From JAPPLB01 sp965204095 (lineage in GTDB: Bacteria; Acidobacteriota; Terriglobia; Bryobacterales; UBA6623), in NCBI GenBank assembly GCA_965204095.1, contig OZ241991.1, positions 1,798,001 through 1,862,000 of the forward strand: a stretch of DNA of 64,000 nucleotides, given 5' to 3'. A program made the translations under genes and the position numbers. Positions within the stretch are counted from its first letter, which is position 1. Every line of letters starts with the position of its first letter. The notes beneath the pieces are model-generated. The model worked only from the letters and a program-made list of their open reading frames with translations, made no database searches and was not told the origin of the DNA. Below, piece by piece: positions 1-8,952 of this stretch.

Positions 1-104
1 AACTTTGTTGCCGGTTTCGGCTATATTGTCGTCGATACCTCTTGCGGTTTCGATCGCAGGACGCGGGGCCTCTTCGGAGGCCCTTGCTTTTTTGGCGGGC
101 ATTG

Positions 105-728
105 ATGCGTACGTTCGTCTATGTAGACGGGTTCAATCTCTACTACGGAACGCTCAAAGGAACGTCATGGAAGTGGCTGGATCTGGTCGCTCTGTTCGAA
201 AAGGTTCTGCAACAGCATCACGACATTCTCAAGGTCAAGTACTTCACCGCAAGAGTCTCGGGCACGCCGGCTGACCAGTCCAAGCCGCAACGGCAGGACA
301 TCTATTTCCGTGCCCTCCGAAGCTTTCGGCCAGAGGTGGAGGTGTATTTCGGGCATTTTCTCAGGCACAGGGTACGGGCGCCGCTCGCGCAGCCAGAGGG
401 GAGTCGGCGCACGGCGGAGGTGATCAGGACCGAGGAGAAGGGCTCCGACGTCAATCTCGCCGTGCATCTCCTGAACGACAGTTGGCTCGATGCTTACGAC
501 TGTGGGGTGGTAGTAAGCAACGACAGCGACGTCGCCGAAGCCATGCGTCTCGTGCGCGAGCAGCATGGCAAGAGGATCGGGCTGGTAACCCCGGGAACCG
601 GGAGACCTTCGCAGCAGCTAAAGAAGCACGCGGACTTCACACGCCATATCCGGACGAACGGCTTGCGGCACTCACAGTTGCCGGATTCGATCCCCGGCAC
701 CAACATCCGGAAGCCTGCGGCATGGTAA
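105..728 (+). CDS. NYN domain (PIN-like) protein
   Basis: A 207-residue protein starting at the ATG at 105, where the PIN-like fold begins immediately (RTFVYVDGFNLYYG). The DGFN motif near residue 8 supplies the first acidic metal ligand of NYN/LabA-type nucleases. KGSDVNLAVHLL (about residue 110) and VVVSNDSDVAEAM (about residue 134) are the second and third acidic clusters, and GKRIGLVTPG follows as the last strand. The family comprises predicted metal-dependent RNases, often in accessory regions. The gene stands alone before a DUF1501 remnant. The biological substrate is unknown. Confidence 0.85.
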   Translation: MRTFVYVDGFNLYYGTLKGTSWKWLDLVALFEKVLQQHHDILKVKYFTARVSGTPADQSKPQRQDIYFRALRSFRPEVEVYFGHFLRHRVRAPLAQPEGSRRTAEVIRTEEKGSDVNLAVHLLNDSWLDAYDCGVVVSNDSDVAEAMRLVREQHGKRIGLVTPGTGRPSQQLKKHADFTRHIRTNGLRHSQLPDSIPGTNIRKPAAW

Positions 729-796
729 GGGGAACGCCTGGTTAGGCGGGTCGCACGGGCTCTGCTCGGATAGAGCGAGAAAGGTCTCGAGGGCTC

Positions 797-1098
797 CAGC
801 AACCCGATATCGTCAGGCGAGCATCAGCTTGACAGGACCCTGTCAGGCAATGAGTTTGTGCACGACATTGACGTAGACGTCGGTGAGGCGGAAGTCGCGG
901 CTGTTGTGGCGGAAGGTGAGCCGCTTGTGATCCAGGCCCAACAAGTGGAGGATGGTTGCGTGGAGGTCGTGATGCGAGACGCGGTCCTCAACGGCGTGCA
1001 TGCCGAGCTCGTCGGTGGCGCTGTGGGTAATTCCCGGCTTGACGCCGCCGCCCGCCATCCACATGGAGAAGCCGAAGTGGTGATGGCCGCGGCCGCTT
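797..1098 (-). pseudogene. DUF1501 C-terminal fragment (duplicated remnant)
   Basis: The minus strand encodes about 80 residues nearly identical to the C-terminus of the complete DUF1501 gene at 3543-5015, from GRGHHHFGFSMWMAGG to VVHKLIA. Similarity extends roughly 45 bases past the stop (GGCGAGCATCA). It ends abruptly near 1098, after the GGCCGCGGCC run, where unrelated sequence begins. There is no start, Tat signal or N-terminal domain, so it is a duplicated scrap and not a gene. Confidence 0.85.
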
Positions 1099-1205
1099 CT
1101 CCCTGAGCCAGTAGGGGTATCCATTCAGGTGAAGTCCTGCCTGCAAACAATTACAACGAATGTTAACTTGTTTTATGATGGGTGCGTGGACTCGTAGGGG
1201 ATTGA

Positions 1206-1721
1206 GTGATTGTTGCCGACGCCTCGCCGTTGATCGTTCTCGCCAAGCTCCAGCGTCTTGGTCTTTTGAACGATCTCTATGGCGAGGTCCTGATGGGGCC
1301 TGTCGTGAAGGCGGAAACCATCGAAGCCGGCAGAGCAGTTCATGCCCTGGGTGTGGAGCCGCTCGAAGCAGCCCTGGAAGACGGCTGGCTGAGGACGGCG
1401 CGCTTGACCGCCGAGGAGCGGGACCTGATGCGGCGTCTGATCCAACGCTCCCGTCTGGACCAGGGAGAAGCCGAGGCCATGGTTCTCGCGAGTGTGCGGG
1501 GCCTGCGGCTGATCGTTGACGACAAGGAGGCCCGGAGCGTGGCGGCGGCTTCCGGAGTGGAACACTTGGGCACGGCAGGCGTATTGTTGGAAGCCTGTTT
1601 GCACAAGCGCCTTGACTTGAGAGAATTGGAGGTCACCCTTCGGGATCTCAGTCGAATCCTGTGGCTCTCCCCAGCCGTCGTCGCGGAAATACTGAGACTT
1701 GCACGGGAGGCGAAGAGATGA
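1206..1721 (+). CDS. DUF3368 PIN-like toxin
   Basis: A 171-residue protein starting at GTG 1206. It opens with IVADASPLIVLAKL, the first acidic site of PIN-fold ribonucleases. LDQGEAEAMVLA (about residue 93) and LIVDDKEARSVA (about residue 110) give the other acidic positions. This is the DUF3368 pattern, a VapC-like predicted RNase toxin. It overlaps the UPF0175 gene by 4 bases (ATGA), so the two are translationally coupled in toxin-first order, the usual arrangement for this pair. RNase activity is inferred from the fold. Confidence 0.85.
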   Translation: MIVADASPLIVLAKLQRLGLLNDLYGEVLMGPVVKAETIEAGRAVHALGVEPLEAALEDGWLRTARLTAEERDLMRRLIQRSRLDQGEAEAMVLASVRGLRLIVDDKEARSVAAASGVEHLGTAGVLLEACLHKRLDLRELEVTLRDLSRILWLSPAVVAEILRLAREAKR

Positions 1722-2074
1722 AAAAAGAGCAGATGGTGGGCGCCAGGCTCTCCCCCGAGCTGGTCCGTGGATTGGAGCTGATCGAGGATGTCGAGCAGTC
1801 TGATCGCTCGACCACGGTGCGCCGGCTGCTCTCGCAAGCGATCCGTCAATGGAAATTGGAGCACTACGTCCGGCAGTACGGCGATGGAAAGCTCACGCTC
1901 GCACGAGCAGCTCGCGATGCCGGGGTGTCTGTCTGGGAGATGATGGACTATGCCCGCGCCAGAAAGGTACCTGCCCAATACGACCTGGAGGACCTTGAGC
2001 GAGACCTCGGAACCATCCGCAGGAGCCTGGGCGTCTCGAGGGCGGAGCCAAAGGGAGCCGCTGGTTCGGACTAG
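1718..2074 (+). CDS. UPF0175 family antitoxin
   Basis: A 118-residue protein. A ribbon-helix-helix-like N-terminus (VGARLSPELVRGLELIE, then RSTTVRRLLSQAIRQW) precedes the UPF0175 helix-turn-helix region (KLTLARAARDAGVSVWEMMDYARAR). Family members are cognate antitoxins of DUF3368 toxins. The start is fixed by the ATGA overlap with the toxin. The stop codon TAG at 2072-2074 is the first three bases of a 183-bp repeat, so the present C-terminus (GAAGSD) was probably set by insertion of that repeat. Confidence 0.85.
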   Translation: MKKEQMVGARLSPELVRGLELIEDVEQSDRSTTVRRLLSQAIRQWKLEHYVRQYGDGKLTLARAARDAGVSVWEMMDYARARKVPAQYDLEDLERDLGTIRRSLGVSRAEPKGAAGSD

Positions 2075-2254
2075 CCTGCATTTCTCACCACCCGACGGTC
2101 GAAGCACGCGATACGACCGCCAGGACTTCGTTGCGCTTGCTTGCCGTGCTCAACGTACTGTTCAAGTACGCCTGCGCGCACCAAGCGGCTCGCGCCTCGT
2201 CCTGACGGCCCTCTCATGCACTTCGCCTCGCCACGTGGTGAGAAATGCAGGCTA
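2072..2254. repeat. 183-bp palindromic repeat, copy 1
   Basis: A full-length copy bounded by TAGCCTGCATTTCTCACCAC and its exact inverse GTGGTGAGAAATGCAGGCTA. The interior is an imperfect long palindrome: GTCGAAGCACGCGAT...CCAGGAC on the left pairs with GTCCTGACGG...CGCACTTCG-type sequence on the right. The two arms meet at GTAC-TGTTCAA-GTAC. The left terminus supplies the upstream gene's TAG stop. Confidence 0.92.
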
Positions 2255-2386
2255 AAGATTGCCCCTACAGGCTTGCAGCGGCCGCGGTGAACCACTCCGG
2301 AGCCCATAACGGACAGTTGCAGCGCTGGAATTCGGTGTGAAAATATCCTACCATGTTGGAAAATCGTCTCTCTTGAGGGTTTCACT

Positions 2387-2677
2387 ATGGCGGCTTCCCA
2401 TAAACGAACATTCAGCCTGCCTGCTGAGCAGGCAAGGTATATCGAGAGCCTCGTCGCCTCCGGAGCCTATGCCACCTGCAGCGAAGTGATCCGCGCAGGC
2501 CTGCGCGCCTTGCAGGAACGCGACGCTGCCGTGGATCGCTGGTTGCGCGATGAAGTCGTGCCGGTTGCGGCCGCCATGCAGGCCGATCCCGGACGCGCGG
2601 TCGCCGCCGACCGGGTCTTTGCTGAAATCCGAGACCTACACGCCGGGCGGCTGAAAAACCCCGGAAGCGATGCATAA
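2387..2677 (+). CDS. parD: ParD-family antitoxin
   Basis: A 96-residue ribbon-helix-helix protein: KRTFSLPAEQARYIESLVASGAYATCSEVIRAGLR is the ParD/CC2985-type DNA-binding segment, followed by an acidic-helical tail that would bind the toxin. ATG at 2387 is the only sensible start. It overlaps parE by 8 bases, typical of a coupled parDE operon with autoregulation by ParD. About 130 bases after repeat copy 1 form its upstream region. No promoter there fits the consensus well. Confidence 0.9.
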   Translation: MAASHKRTFSLPAEQARYIESLVASGAYATCSEVIRAGLRALQERDAAVDRWLRDEVVPVAAAMQADPGRAVAADRVFAEIRDLHAGRLKNPGSDA

Positions 2678-2966
2678 CATCGTCTTCGCACCCGAAGCTC
2701 ACGACGATCTCAAGGAACTTTACTTGTTCATCGCCGAGCGGGCCGACGGTGATCGCGCCATGGCTTATATCGAACGCATCGAGGCCTATTGCCGGGGATT
2801 CGCGAACTTTCCGGAACGGGGCATGCGCCGGGACGATCTATTTCCTGGCCTGCGGGTCATCGGTTTCGAGAGGAGGGTGACCATCGCGTTCCACGTCGGA
2901 GCGGATACGGTGACGTTCCTCAGAATTCTTTATGGCGGCCGTGATATCGACACTCTGATTATCTGA
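2670..2966 (+). CDS. parE: ParE/RelE-family toxin
   Basis: A 98-residue RelE/ParE-fold protein: IVFAPEAHDDLKELYLFIAERA, the central FPERGMRRDDLFPGLRVIGFERR, and the terminal VTFLRILYGGRDID match ParE toxins, which usually inhibit DNA gyrase. Its TGA stop at 2964-2966 is also the first three bases of the second dispersed repeat family (GATGTGAAAC), so the end of the gene coincides with a repeat boundary. Confidence 0.9.
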   Translation: MHNIVFAPEAHDDLKELYLFIAERADGDRAMAYIERIEAYCRGFANFPERGMRRDDLFPGLRVIGFERRVTIAFHVGADTVTFLRILYGGRDIDTLII

Positions 2967-3052
2967 TGTGAAACATCCTCTTTATCAAACGGGGTTGACA
3001 CCGATCCGGATGTTTCCCGCTTGAATGATCCGCACGCGGGCGGAGGAAAACT
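2964..3052. repeat. Second repeat family, copy A
   Basis: It begins TGATGTGAAAC and includes GAAACATCC...GGATGTTTC (a 9-bp inverted repeat), then GAATGATCCGCAC and GAAAACTAGCG. A second copy at 63090-63166 shares the start, TGTTTCCC, GAATGATCCGCAC and GAAAAACTGGCG. Both copies begin at the stop codon of the preceding gene. Confidence 0.75.
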
Positions 3053-3126
3053 AGCGAGGAAGTCCTCAGACCGACAAGCAGGACAACTGATCGCCGCGTC
3101 AACTTGACTCGAAAGTGAACCTTGGC

Positions 3127-3249
3127 TTGGCAGCGAAGAAAAAACCGGGGATCAGTGAGGTCACAATCTACCGTTGGCGCAAGGAAAACAGTGGGAAGCA
3201 CGGTGATCAATTCCTGCCTCGCCGATCCCCGCGTTCTCAAGCTTTCTAA
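3127..3249 (+). pseudogene. Transposase helix-turn-helix remnant (IS3-like OrfA?)
   Basis: One frame reads LAAKKKPGISEVTIYRWRKE and ends at TAA 3247-3249. The SEVTIYRWRKE segment is the recognition helix typical of IS3-family OrfA proteins. No start codon, downstream DDE ORF or terminal inverted repeats are visible, so it is a short scrap. The rest of 3053-3535 shows no gene, only short ORFs with no recognisable protein. Confidence 0.45.
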
Positions 3250-3542
3250 TGATGCTGGAGCAGTTTGGATTCACGCCCTGCCCTTCACGATCCATAGTCG
3301 AATCCGTATCTGAGTCACTACCTCCTATAGAGAAAAGCCCACATATATCCTGTACGGGCAAATGGCATCCTGGAGCTTCGGGCATGAATCATGCGAATCG
3401 TCCGATGCCCTTAGCTTCTCCCATTCCTTCTGTTGCGATATGGAACGCTTGATCCCTGGCAAGCGGTCTTTCCGGGTGAGAATGCGCTGCAGTGGGAGCC
3501 AGCCCGCTATCGTCGGGCGAGCATCACCTTGACAGCACGTTA

Positions 3543-5015
3543 TCAGGCAATGAGCTTGTGCACGACATTGCCGTAGACGTCGGTGAGGCGGAAGTCGCGG
3601 CTATTGTGGCGGAAGGTGAGCCGCTTGTGATCCAGGCCCAACAGGTGGAGGATGGTGGCGTGGAGGTCGTGATGCGAGACGCGGTCCTTGACCGCGTGCA
3701 TGCCGAGATCGTCGGTGGCGCCGTGGGTAATCCCCGGCTTGACGCCGCCGCCCGCCATCCACATGGAGAAGCCGAAGTGGTGATGGCCGCGGCCGAGGGA
3801 TTCCTCCTTGCGCGACTCCTCCATCGGCGTGCGGCCGAACTCGGTAGCCCAGACGACGAGAGTCTCGTCCAGCAGGCCGCGTGACTTCAGGTCCATGATG
3901 AGGGCCGTGACGCCTTGATCGGTGCGGGCCGCGTTCGTGCGGTGGTTGTTGATGAGCCCGCCACGGTTGCCGTGCGCGTCCCATCGCCGCCCTTGGGCGC
4001 CGTCGAGAATCTCCACGAAACGGACTCCGCGCTCCACCAGCCGTCTCGCCGTGAGGCACTTCCTCCCAAAGTCGGTGTCGCCGTAGAGCGCCTTCACCGA
4101 CTCCGGCTCGGTACGGAGATCGAAGAGCTCCGGCGCTTCCATCTGCATGCGAAAGGCCGTTTCAAAGGCGGCGATGCGCGCGTCAAGCTCGGGCTGCGTG
4201 CGGTGCATGCCGCGATGGAGGCGATTCAACTCCCGCACCAGGTCCAACTGCCTGCCCTGCTGGTCGCGGCTGAGAAATGCCGGCGCCGTGATGTGCGGCA
4301 CCGGTGGATTGCCGGGCTCGACGTCCGCCAGCGTGGCCTGGTGGATACCCGGCAGGAAACCGGCATCGTGAAGCGCGCGCCCACCGGACGGCCGGCCATC
4401 CTTCATCACCACAAATCCCGGCATGTTCCGGTTCTCGGTTCCCAGTCCGTAGGTCACCCACGAGCCAAGACTGGGGTGGCCCCGTCTGGAATAACCCGTG
4501 TGCATGAGGATCTGGGCCGTAGAGTGAAGCGCCGAATCGGTGTGCATCGAGTTGATGAACGCGATGTCGTCGACCACTCGTGTCAGGTTCGGGAAGATCT
4601 CGCTGACCCACGCCCCGCTCTGGCCGTAGCGCTTGAAAGAGAACGCCGGCGGAACGATGCGCGTATGGGTGTACGTCTTCTCCGGGCTAAGGCCTTCCAG
4701 GTCTTCTTTCGAGAAAATGTCCCGCGCCAACCTTCCGGCGTACTTGTTCAGAAGCGGCTTGTGATCGAACGTCTCGAGCTGGCTTGCGCCACCGACCATG
4801 AACAGGAAGATGACGTTCCTCGCCCTGGGAGCCACGTGCGGTGTCCTGGGCGCAAGCGACTCTCCGGGTTCAGCCGCCGGCGCGGCCGCTGCGCCACTCG
4901 CCGCCTGGTCCGCGAGCAGGCTGGCCAGAGCGATGCCGCCCAAACCGAGTTCCTTGAGGAAACCACGGCGGTCCCAGCCAACCGGTCGAGTTCCGTAGTC
5001 TGCGTCAGTGAACAT
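3543..5015 (-). CDS. DUF1501 domain-containing secreted protein
   Basis: A 490-residue protein with an N-terminal Tat signal (WDRRGFLKELGLGGIALASLL, written as two parts RRGFLKEL and GIALASLL), then the alkaline-phosphatase-like DUF1501 domain: NVIFLFMVGGASQLETFDHKP, YGQSGAWVSEIFP, FINSMHTDS, VVWATEFGRTP and HHFGFSMWMAGGG. DUF1501 proteins occur next to PSD1/cytochrome-type proteins in Planctomycetes, Verrucomicrobia and Acidobacteria and are thought to act in periplasmic catabolism; the reaction is unknown. It overlaps the PSD1 gene by 11 bases, so the two form an operon. A copy of its 3' end lies at 797-1098. Confidence 0.9.
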   Translation of the reverse strand: MFTDADYGTRPVGWDRRGFLKELGLGGIALASLLADQAASGAAAAPAAEPGESLAPRTPHVAPRARNVIFLFMVGGASQLETFDHKPLLNKYAGRLARDIFSKEDLEGLSPEKTYTHTRIVPPAFSFKRYGQSGAWVSEIFPNLTRVVDDIAFINSMHTDSALHSTAQILMHTGYSRRGHPSLGSWVTYGLGTENRNMPGFVVMKDGRPSGGRALHDAGFLPGIHQATLADVEPGNPPVPHITAPAFLSRDQQGRQLDLVRELNRLHRGMHRTQPELDARIAAFETAFRMQMEAPELFDLRTEPESVKALYGDTDFGRKCLTARRLVERGVRFVEILDGAQGRRWDAHGNRGGLINNHRTNAARTDQGVTALIMDLKSRGLLDETLVVWATEFGRTPMEESRKEESLGRGHHHFGFSMWMAGGGVKPGITHGATDDLGMHAVKDRVSHHDLHATILHLLGLDHKRLTFRHNSRDFRLTDVYGNVVHKLIA

Positions 5016-7221
5016 AGATGAACTCGTTCAGGCTCATGACTGCATGACAGTATCGCACCAACGGGCTCGGGGCATCCAGGGACCCCGGCTCCTTGCCTTC
5101 CCCCGGCGCGCCCGCGCCCCGTTGACCGAGAAACGACAGGCCGATCTCGCGTTCTTCCGCGGTCGGCGGCCGAGAGAGCGCAATCCGGTATACCGACTCG
5201 ATCTGCAAGGCAGGATCGCCTCCGACCCTGTCCCGCACGCGTTGTGCAAAGCGTTCCGCCTGCTCCCACACGAACGGCGCATTCAGCATGAACGCCGTGC
5301 TGCCCGGTGTCGTGCTGACGTCACGAAGGCCGATGCTTTGCGTGTTGTCCGGCGGGTCGAAGATCTTGAGGACCGGATGGAGGTGCAAGCGCGGCGACAT
5401 GAGGTAGACGGACCGGCGCCAGGTGTCGGGCGTGTCACTGAAAGGATTCTTGCGGTCGCCAATGGGCGTGCTTGGCCCGTACATTTCCGTACGCAGAGAG
5501 CCGGAGACGCTCAACATGTGATCGCGGATGACTTCAGCCTCCATGCGCAAGGGCCTGCGGTGCCATAAGTACTCGTTGCCGGCATCGCGCCGGGCCTGAT
5601 CCAGATTCGCGCCGGCCGCCTGTTTGTACACGGCGGTATTCATGATCAGCCGGTGGATCGGTTTCAATTGCCAGCCTTCCCGGATGAGCTCGGACGCCAG
5701 CCAATCAAGCAGGGCGGGGTGCGTGGGCTCGGTACCGAGTTTGCCGAAATCATTCGGGGTGCTGACGATGCCGCGCCCGAAATGATGTTGCCAGAGGCGA
5801 TTGACGATCACCCGGGCCAGCAATGCGCCGGCGCCATGCTCGACATCGGTGAGCCAGCTCGCAAGCATCCCAAGCTTCGACGGCTCGAACTGCGACTCGA
5901 GGCCATGGGCGGCCTCGGGACCGGGCTGCCAATCCTCCGCGCCGCGGCCGTCCCGTATCAAGACGCGCAGGAACCCCGGCTCGACCGGCTTGACGGGGCG
6001 CCTCCAACTGCCGCCGGCCAGAAGATGGGGTGTCGTCACCTCCAGAGGGACATACTTGCCGCCCGCGTCCGGCTTGACCTCGACTTCGTCGAAGAACACC
6101 GCCGTCAACTGGTAATACTCTTCGGCAGTGATCGGGTCGATCTTGTGGTCGTGGCAACGAGCACACCCGATCGTGAGGGCAAGGAACGCCTGGCCGGTCG
6201 CCGATACCATGTCGTCGAGGCGGTGAAACTTGCGATCGTTCGGGTTGTCGGCCCTGCTCAGGTTGGTTCCAATCTGAACGAACATGCCCAGGTCCCGCCT
6301 CTTGGCGGGAAAACTCTCCGGAGCGCCGGCAACCTGGCGGCGGACAAATTCGTCGTAAGGCAGGTCGTCATTGAAGGCGCGAATCACCGCGTCACGGTAT
6401 CGATACGCGTCCTCTCGAATTGCGTTGTCCCCCTCGTGTGCTCCCAGGCTCTCGCCAAACCGGGCCGCATCCAACCAGTGCCGTCCCCACCGTTCGCCAT
6501 AGTGCGGGCTGGTGAGCAAGCGGTCAACGAGCCGGCGAAACGGCTCCGCGGAGGAATCCCGAACGAATGCCTCGACTTCGCCAGGCGCCGGCGGCAGACC
6601 GATCAGATCGAAGTAGGCGCGGCGAATCAGGGTGGGCCGATCAGCCTCCCGCGAAGGGAGAAACCGCATCTCGCGCAGCTTGGCGAGGACGAATCGATCA
6701 ATCGGCGAGTCCGTCCAGTCGGCCTCATCCGGACTTGCCGCCGATACCTGGGGCGGATCGACAGGACGCAAGGGACGGAAGGCCCAGTGGCGGCGTCCTG
6801 ATTCGAGATCGATGGCTGCCGTATCGACAGCCTTCGCCTCTCTCGGATCGGGTGAGCCGAGGGCCACCCATTGGACGAAATCAGCGATGACCGGGTCGGG
6901 CAGCCTGCCCCCGGGCGGCATCTGCAGGTTGCGGTTGGCGTACTTCAGGGCTTCGATCAGCAGCGACCGGTCGGGTTGCCCCGGCACGACGGCGGGGCCC
7001 CGGGACCCGCCCTGCCGCACACCCTCCCGGGTGTCGAGCTGCAGCGTCCCCATCAGCATTCCCTTGCGGGCGGCTTCCGCCGAGTGACACTGATAGCAGC
7101 GCTCCGCCAGCACCGGACGGATCTTCTTCTCGAAGAAGTCGATACGGTCTTGAGCGAGCGCCTCGGCGGCTCCGAGCAGGCTGAGGGCAATGAAGAACAG
7201 GATCACGCGATTAGCCTGCAT
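5005..7221 (-). CDS. PSD1 and planctomycete cytochrome C domain protein (DUF1549/DUF1553)
   Basis: A 738-residue secreted protein. The signal peptide (VILFFIALSLLGAAEALAQ) is followed by a c-type cytochrome-like PSCyt1 domain with one haem motif, CYQCH, near residue 42. Next come the PSCyt2/DUF1549 region (DSPIDRFVLAKLREM, YFDLIGLPP, HYGERWGRHWLDAARFGES, CARCHDHKIDPI with a second CxxCH) and a C-terminal PSD1/DUF1553 region (RVIVNRLWQHHFGRGIV, RLIMNTAVYKQ, LWHRRPLRMEAEVIRD). It is encoded ahead of DUF1501 with overlapping ends. The ATG at 7221 lies inside the terminal inverted repeat of repeat copy 2, giving an M-Q-A leader donated by the repeat. Confidence 0.92.
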   Translation of the reverse strand: MQANRVILFFIALSLLGAAEALAQDRIDFFEKKIRPVLAERCYQCHSAEAARKGMLMGTLQLDTREGVRQGGSRGPAVVPGQPDRSLLIEALKYANRNLQMPPGGRLPDPVIADFVQWVALGSPDPREAKAVDTAAIDLESGRRHWAFRPLRPVDPPQVSAASPDEADWTDSPIDRFVLAKLREMRFLPSREADRPTLIRRAYFDLIGLPPAPGEVEAFVRDSSAEPFRRLVDRLLTSPHYGERWGRHWLDAARFGESLGAHEGDNAIREDAYRYRDAVIRAFNDDLPYDEFVRRQVAGAPESFPAKRRDLGMFVQIGTNLSRADNPNDRKFHRLDDMVSATGQAFLALTIGCARCHDHKIDPITAEEYYQLTAVFFDEVEVKPDAGGKYVPLEVTTPHLLAGGSWRRPVKPVEPGFLRVLIRDGRGAEDWQPGPEAAHGLESQFEPSKLGMLASWLTDVEHGAGALLARVIVNRLWQHHFGRGIVSTPNDFGKLGTEPTHPALLDWLASELIREGWQLKPIHRLIMNTAVYKQAAGANLDQARRDAGNEYLWHRRPLRMEAEVIRDHMLSVSGSLRTEMYGPSTPIGDRKNPFSDTPDTWRRSVYLMSPRLHLHPVLKIFDPPDNTQSIGLRDVSTTPGSTAFMLNAPFVWEQAERFAQRVRDRVGGDPALQIESVYRIALSRPPTAEEREIGLSFLGQRGAGAPGEGKEPGSLDAPSPLVRYCHAVMSLNEFIYVH

Positions 7222-7394
7222 TTCTCACCACTCGACGGTCGAAGCACACGATACGACCGCCAGGACTTCGTTGCGCTTGCTTGCCGTGCTCAACGTACGG
7301 TTCAAGTACGCCTGCGCGCGCCAAGCGGCTCGCGCCTCGCCCTGACGGCCCTCTCGCGCACTTCGCCTCGCCGCGTGGTGAGACATGCAGGCTA
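7212..7394. repeat. 183-bp palindromic repeat, copy 2
   Basis: A full-length copy in the same orientation as copy 1, bounded by TAGCCTGCATTTCTCACCAC and GTGGTGAGACATGCAGGCTA. Its left terminus, read on the minus strand, carries GGTGAGAAATGCAGGCTA, which contains the start codon of the PSD1 gene and a weak GGTGAG ribosome-binding stretch. Confidence 0.92.
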
Positions 7395-7467
7395 GCCTAC
7401 GCTTGTATACGAAATTCTATGACGGATGGTCGAATAAAATCCAGCAGGAGAAGCACAGACCATCTCC

Positions 7468-8952
7468 TTACTTTGGTTTCCCCTCGCCGGGTCGGGGTTG
7501 GTAGCGGGAGGGGCGGTAGGGGTTCTTGATGCCGAAGAACTTCTCGGTGATGATGTTCGTCTTCGAGACACCGCCCTTCCACAAATCCCAGCGGGGCTCG
7601 GCGTAGCGGTCGAAGAAGGCGTAGAGGCGGCCCCGAAGCTCTTCCCGGATATTCCCGTGCTCGGGAGCATCATGGAGGTTCATTCGTTCACCGGGGTCGC
7701 TTATGAGGTGGTAGAGCTCGTTGGGCTTCTGGTATATGCGCTCGATGTACTTCCATTCGGCGGTCCGGATGGCGCGGACGTTCTCGAACTCGTAGAAGAC
7801 GGTGTTGTCCCATTGGACCTCGCGGCCTTCGAGGACGCCGGCGAAGCTGCGTCCCGGCAATTCCGGTTTTTTCGGCTTGCTCGACCCGAGGCCGAGGTAT
7901 GCGAGCAGGGTGGGCAGGACGTCGTAGTTGCTGACGAGGTGGTCGCTGCGGTGTCCGGCGGGCATGCGGCCCTTGTGGCGGAAGATCATCGGGATCCAGG
8001 TGGTCCAGTCGAAGGCGGTGAGGGGACGCGTGTGGTCGCCCATGCCCCAGAAGCCGGAGTGCCCGCCGGCGAGGCCCTGGTCGCCCATGAAGATGACGAG
8101 GGTGTTCTCGTCGAGGCCGAGGCGTTGAAGGGTGTCCATAATCCGGCCGACGCCGTCGTCGATGCCGCTGACCTCGGCGGCGTACTTGCGGCGGACCTGC
8201 ATGTCGGAGAGCCAATCGCCGTAGTTGAAGTTCCAGGGGTGGGGCGTGTCGCGCGGCATCGAAGGCAGCGGGTGGCGCGCGTAGTGCGAGGCGAAGCGGT
8301 TGCGGATGGATTCGCGCATCGAGTTGCCGAGTCCGTAGGGACCGTTGTAGGCGAGGTAGAGGAAGAACGGGCGCTCCTTGTTCTGCTCGATGAAGCGGAT
8401 GCAGTGGTCGGTCCAGAACCGGGTGAGGTAGGTGGGCTCGGTGCGGATCTGCTCGTTTTCGATGACCTCCTGGTCGTAGAAGCCCTGGCTGCCGCCGTGC
8501 GGCTTGGTGACCCAGTAGGAAAAACCCTCTTGCGGATGCAGATTGTCGCCAAGGTGCCATTTGCCGCTGAGTCCGGCGACATAGCCGGCGCCGGTGAGGA
8601 TGCCGGGGATGGTGGCGAACTCCTCGAGCGTGTTGTAGGCGCCGGGGCCGATTTGCGCGCCGCCTCCGCCGAGATAGGTATGAACACCGTGCTGCGACGG
8701 CATCAGCCCCGTGAGCAGGCTGGCGCGCGTCGGGGAGCAGACGGCATTGTTGGCGTGGGCGCGGGTGAAGAGGACGCCTTCACCGGCGAGGCGGTCAATG
8801 TGCGGCGTGCGGACGTCGCGGTTGCCATAGGCGCCCAGGGTCCAGGCGCCGTGGTTGTCCGTGAGGATGAGGATGACGTTGGGGCGCTTCGGCGTTTGGG
8901 CGGCGAGGGTGAGGAGTCCGGTCAGGAGCAGCGCCGCGATTCTAGCCTGCAT
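7468..8952 (-). CDS. Sulfatase (Cys-type)
   Basis: A 494-residue secreted alkaline-phosphatase-superfamily sulfatase. After a short signal (IAALLLTGLLTLAAQ) comes NVILILTDNHG (metal site), then the formylglycine motif CSPTR within AVCSPTRASLLTGLMPS at about residue 72. LSGKWHLGD and VIFMGDQGLAGGHSGF are the later conserved blocks. It hydrolyses sulfate esters only after Cys oxidation by an FGE, and a matching FGE lies at 63.2 kb. The start codon at 8952 lies in the terminal inverted repeat of repeat copy 3 (M-Q-A leader). Natural substrate unknown; arylsulfatase or polysaccharide sulfatase is likely. Confidence 0.92.
   Translation of the reverse strand: MQARIAALLLTGLLTLAAQTPKRPNVILILTDNHGAWTLGAYGNRDVRTPHIDRLAGEGVLFTRAHANNAVCSPTRASLLTGLMPSQHGVHTYLGGGGAQIGPGAYNTLEEFATIPGILTGAGYVAGLSGKWHLGDNLHPQEGFSYWVTKPHGGSQGFYDQEVIENEQIRTEPTYLTRFWTDHCIRFIEQNKERPFFLYLAYNGPYGLGNSMRESIRNRFASHYARHPLPSMPRDTPHPWNFNYGDWLSDMQVRRKYAAEVSGIDDGVGRIMDTLQRLGLDENTLVIFMGDQGLAGGHSGFWGMGDHTRPLTAFDWTTWIPMIFRHKGRMPAGHRSDHLVSNYDVLPTLLAYLGLGSSKPKKPELPGRSFAGVLEGREVQWDNTVFYEFENVRAIRTAEWKYIERIYQKPNELYHLISDPGERMNLHDAPEHGNIREELRGRLYAFFDRYAEPRWDLWKGGVSKTNIITEKFFGIKNPYRPSRYQPRPGEGKPK

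Noticed and set aside
5653..6801. Plus-strand frame opposite the PSD1 gene
   Set aside because: Opposes conserved cytochrome/DUF1549 sequence; no independent evidence.
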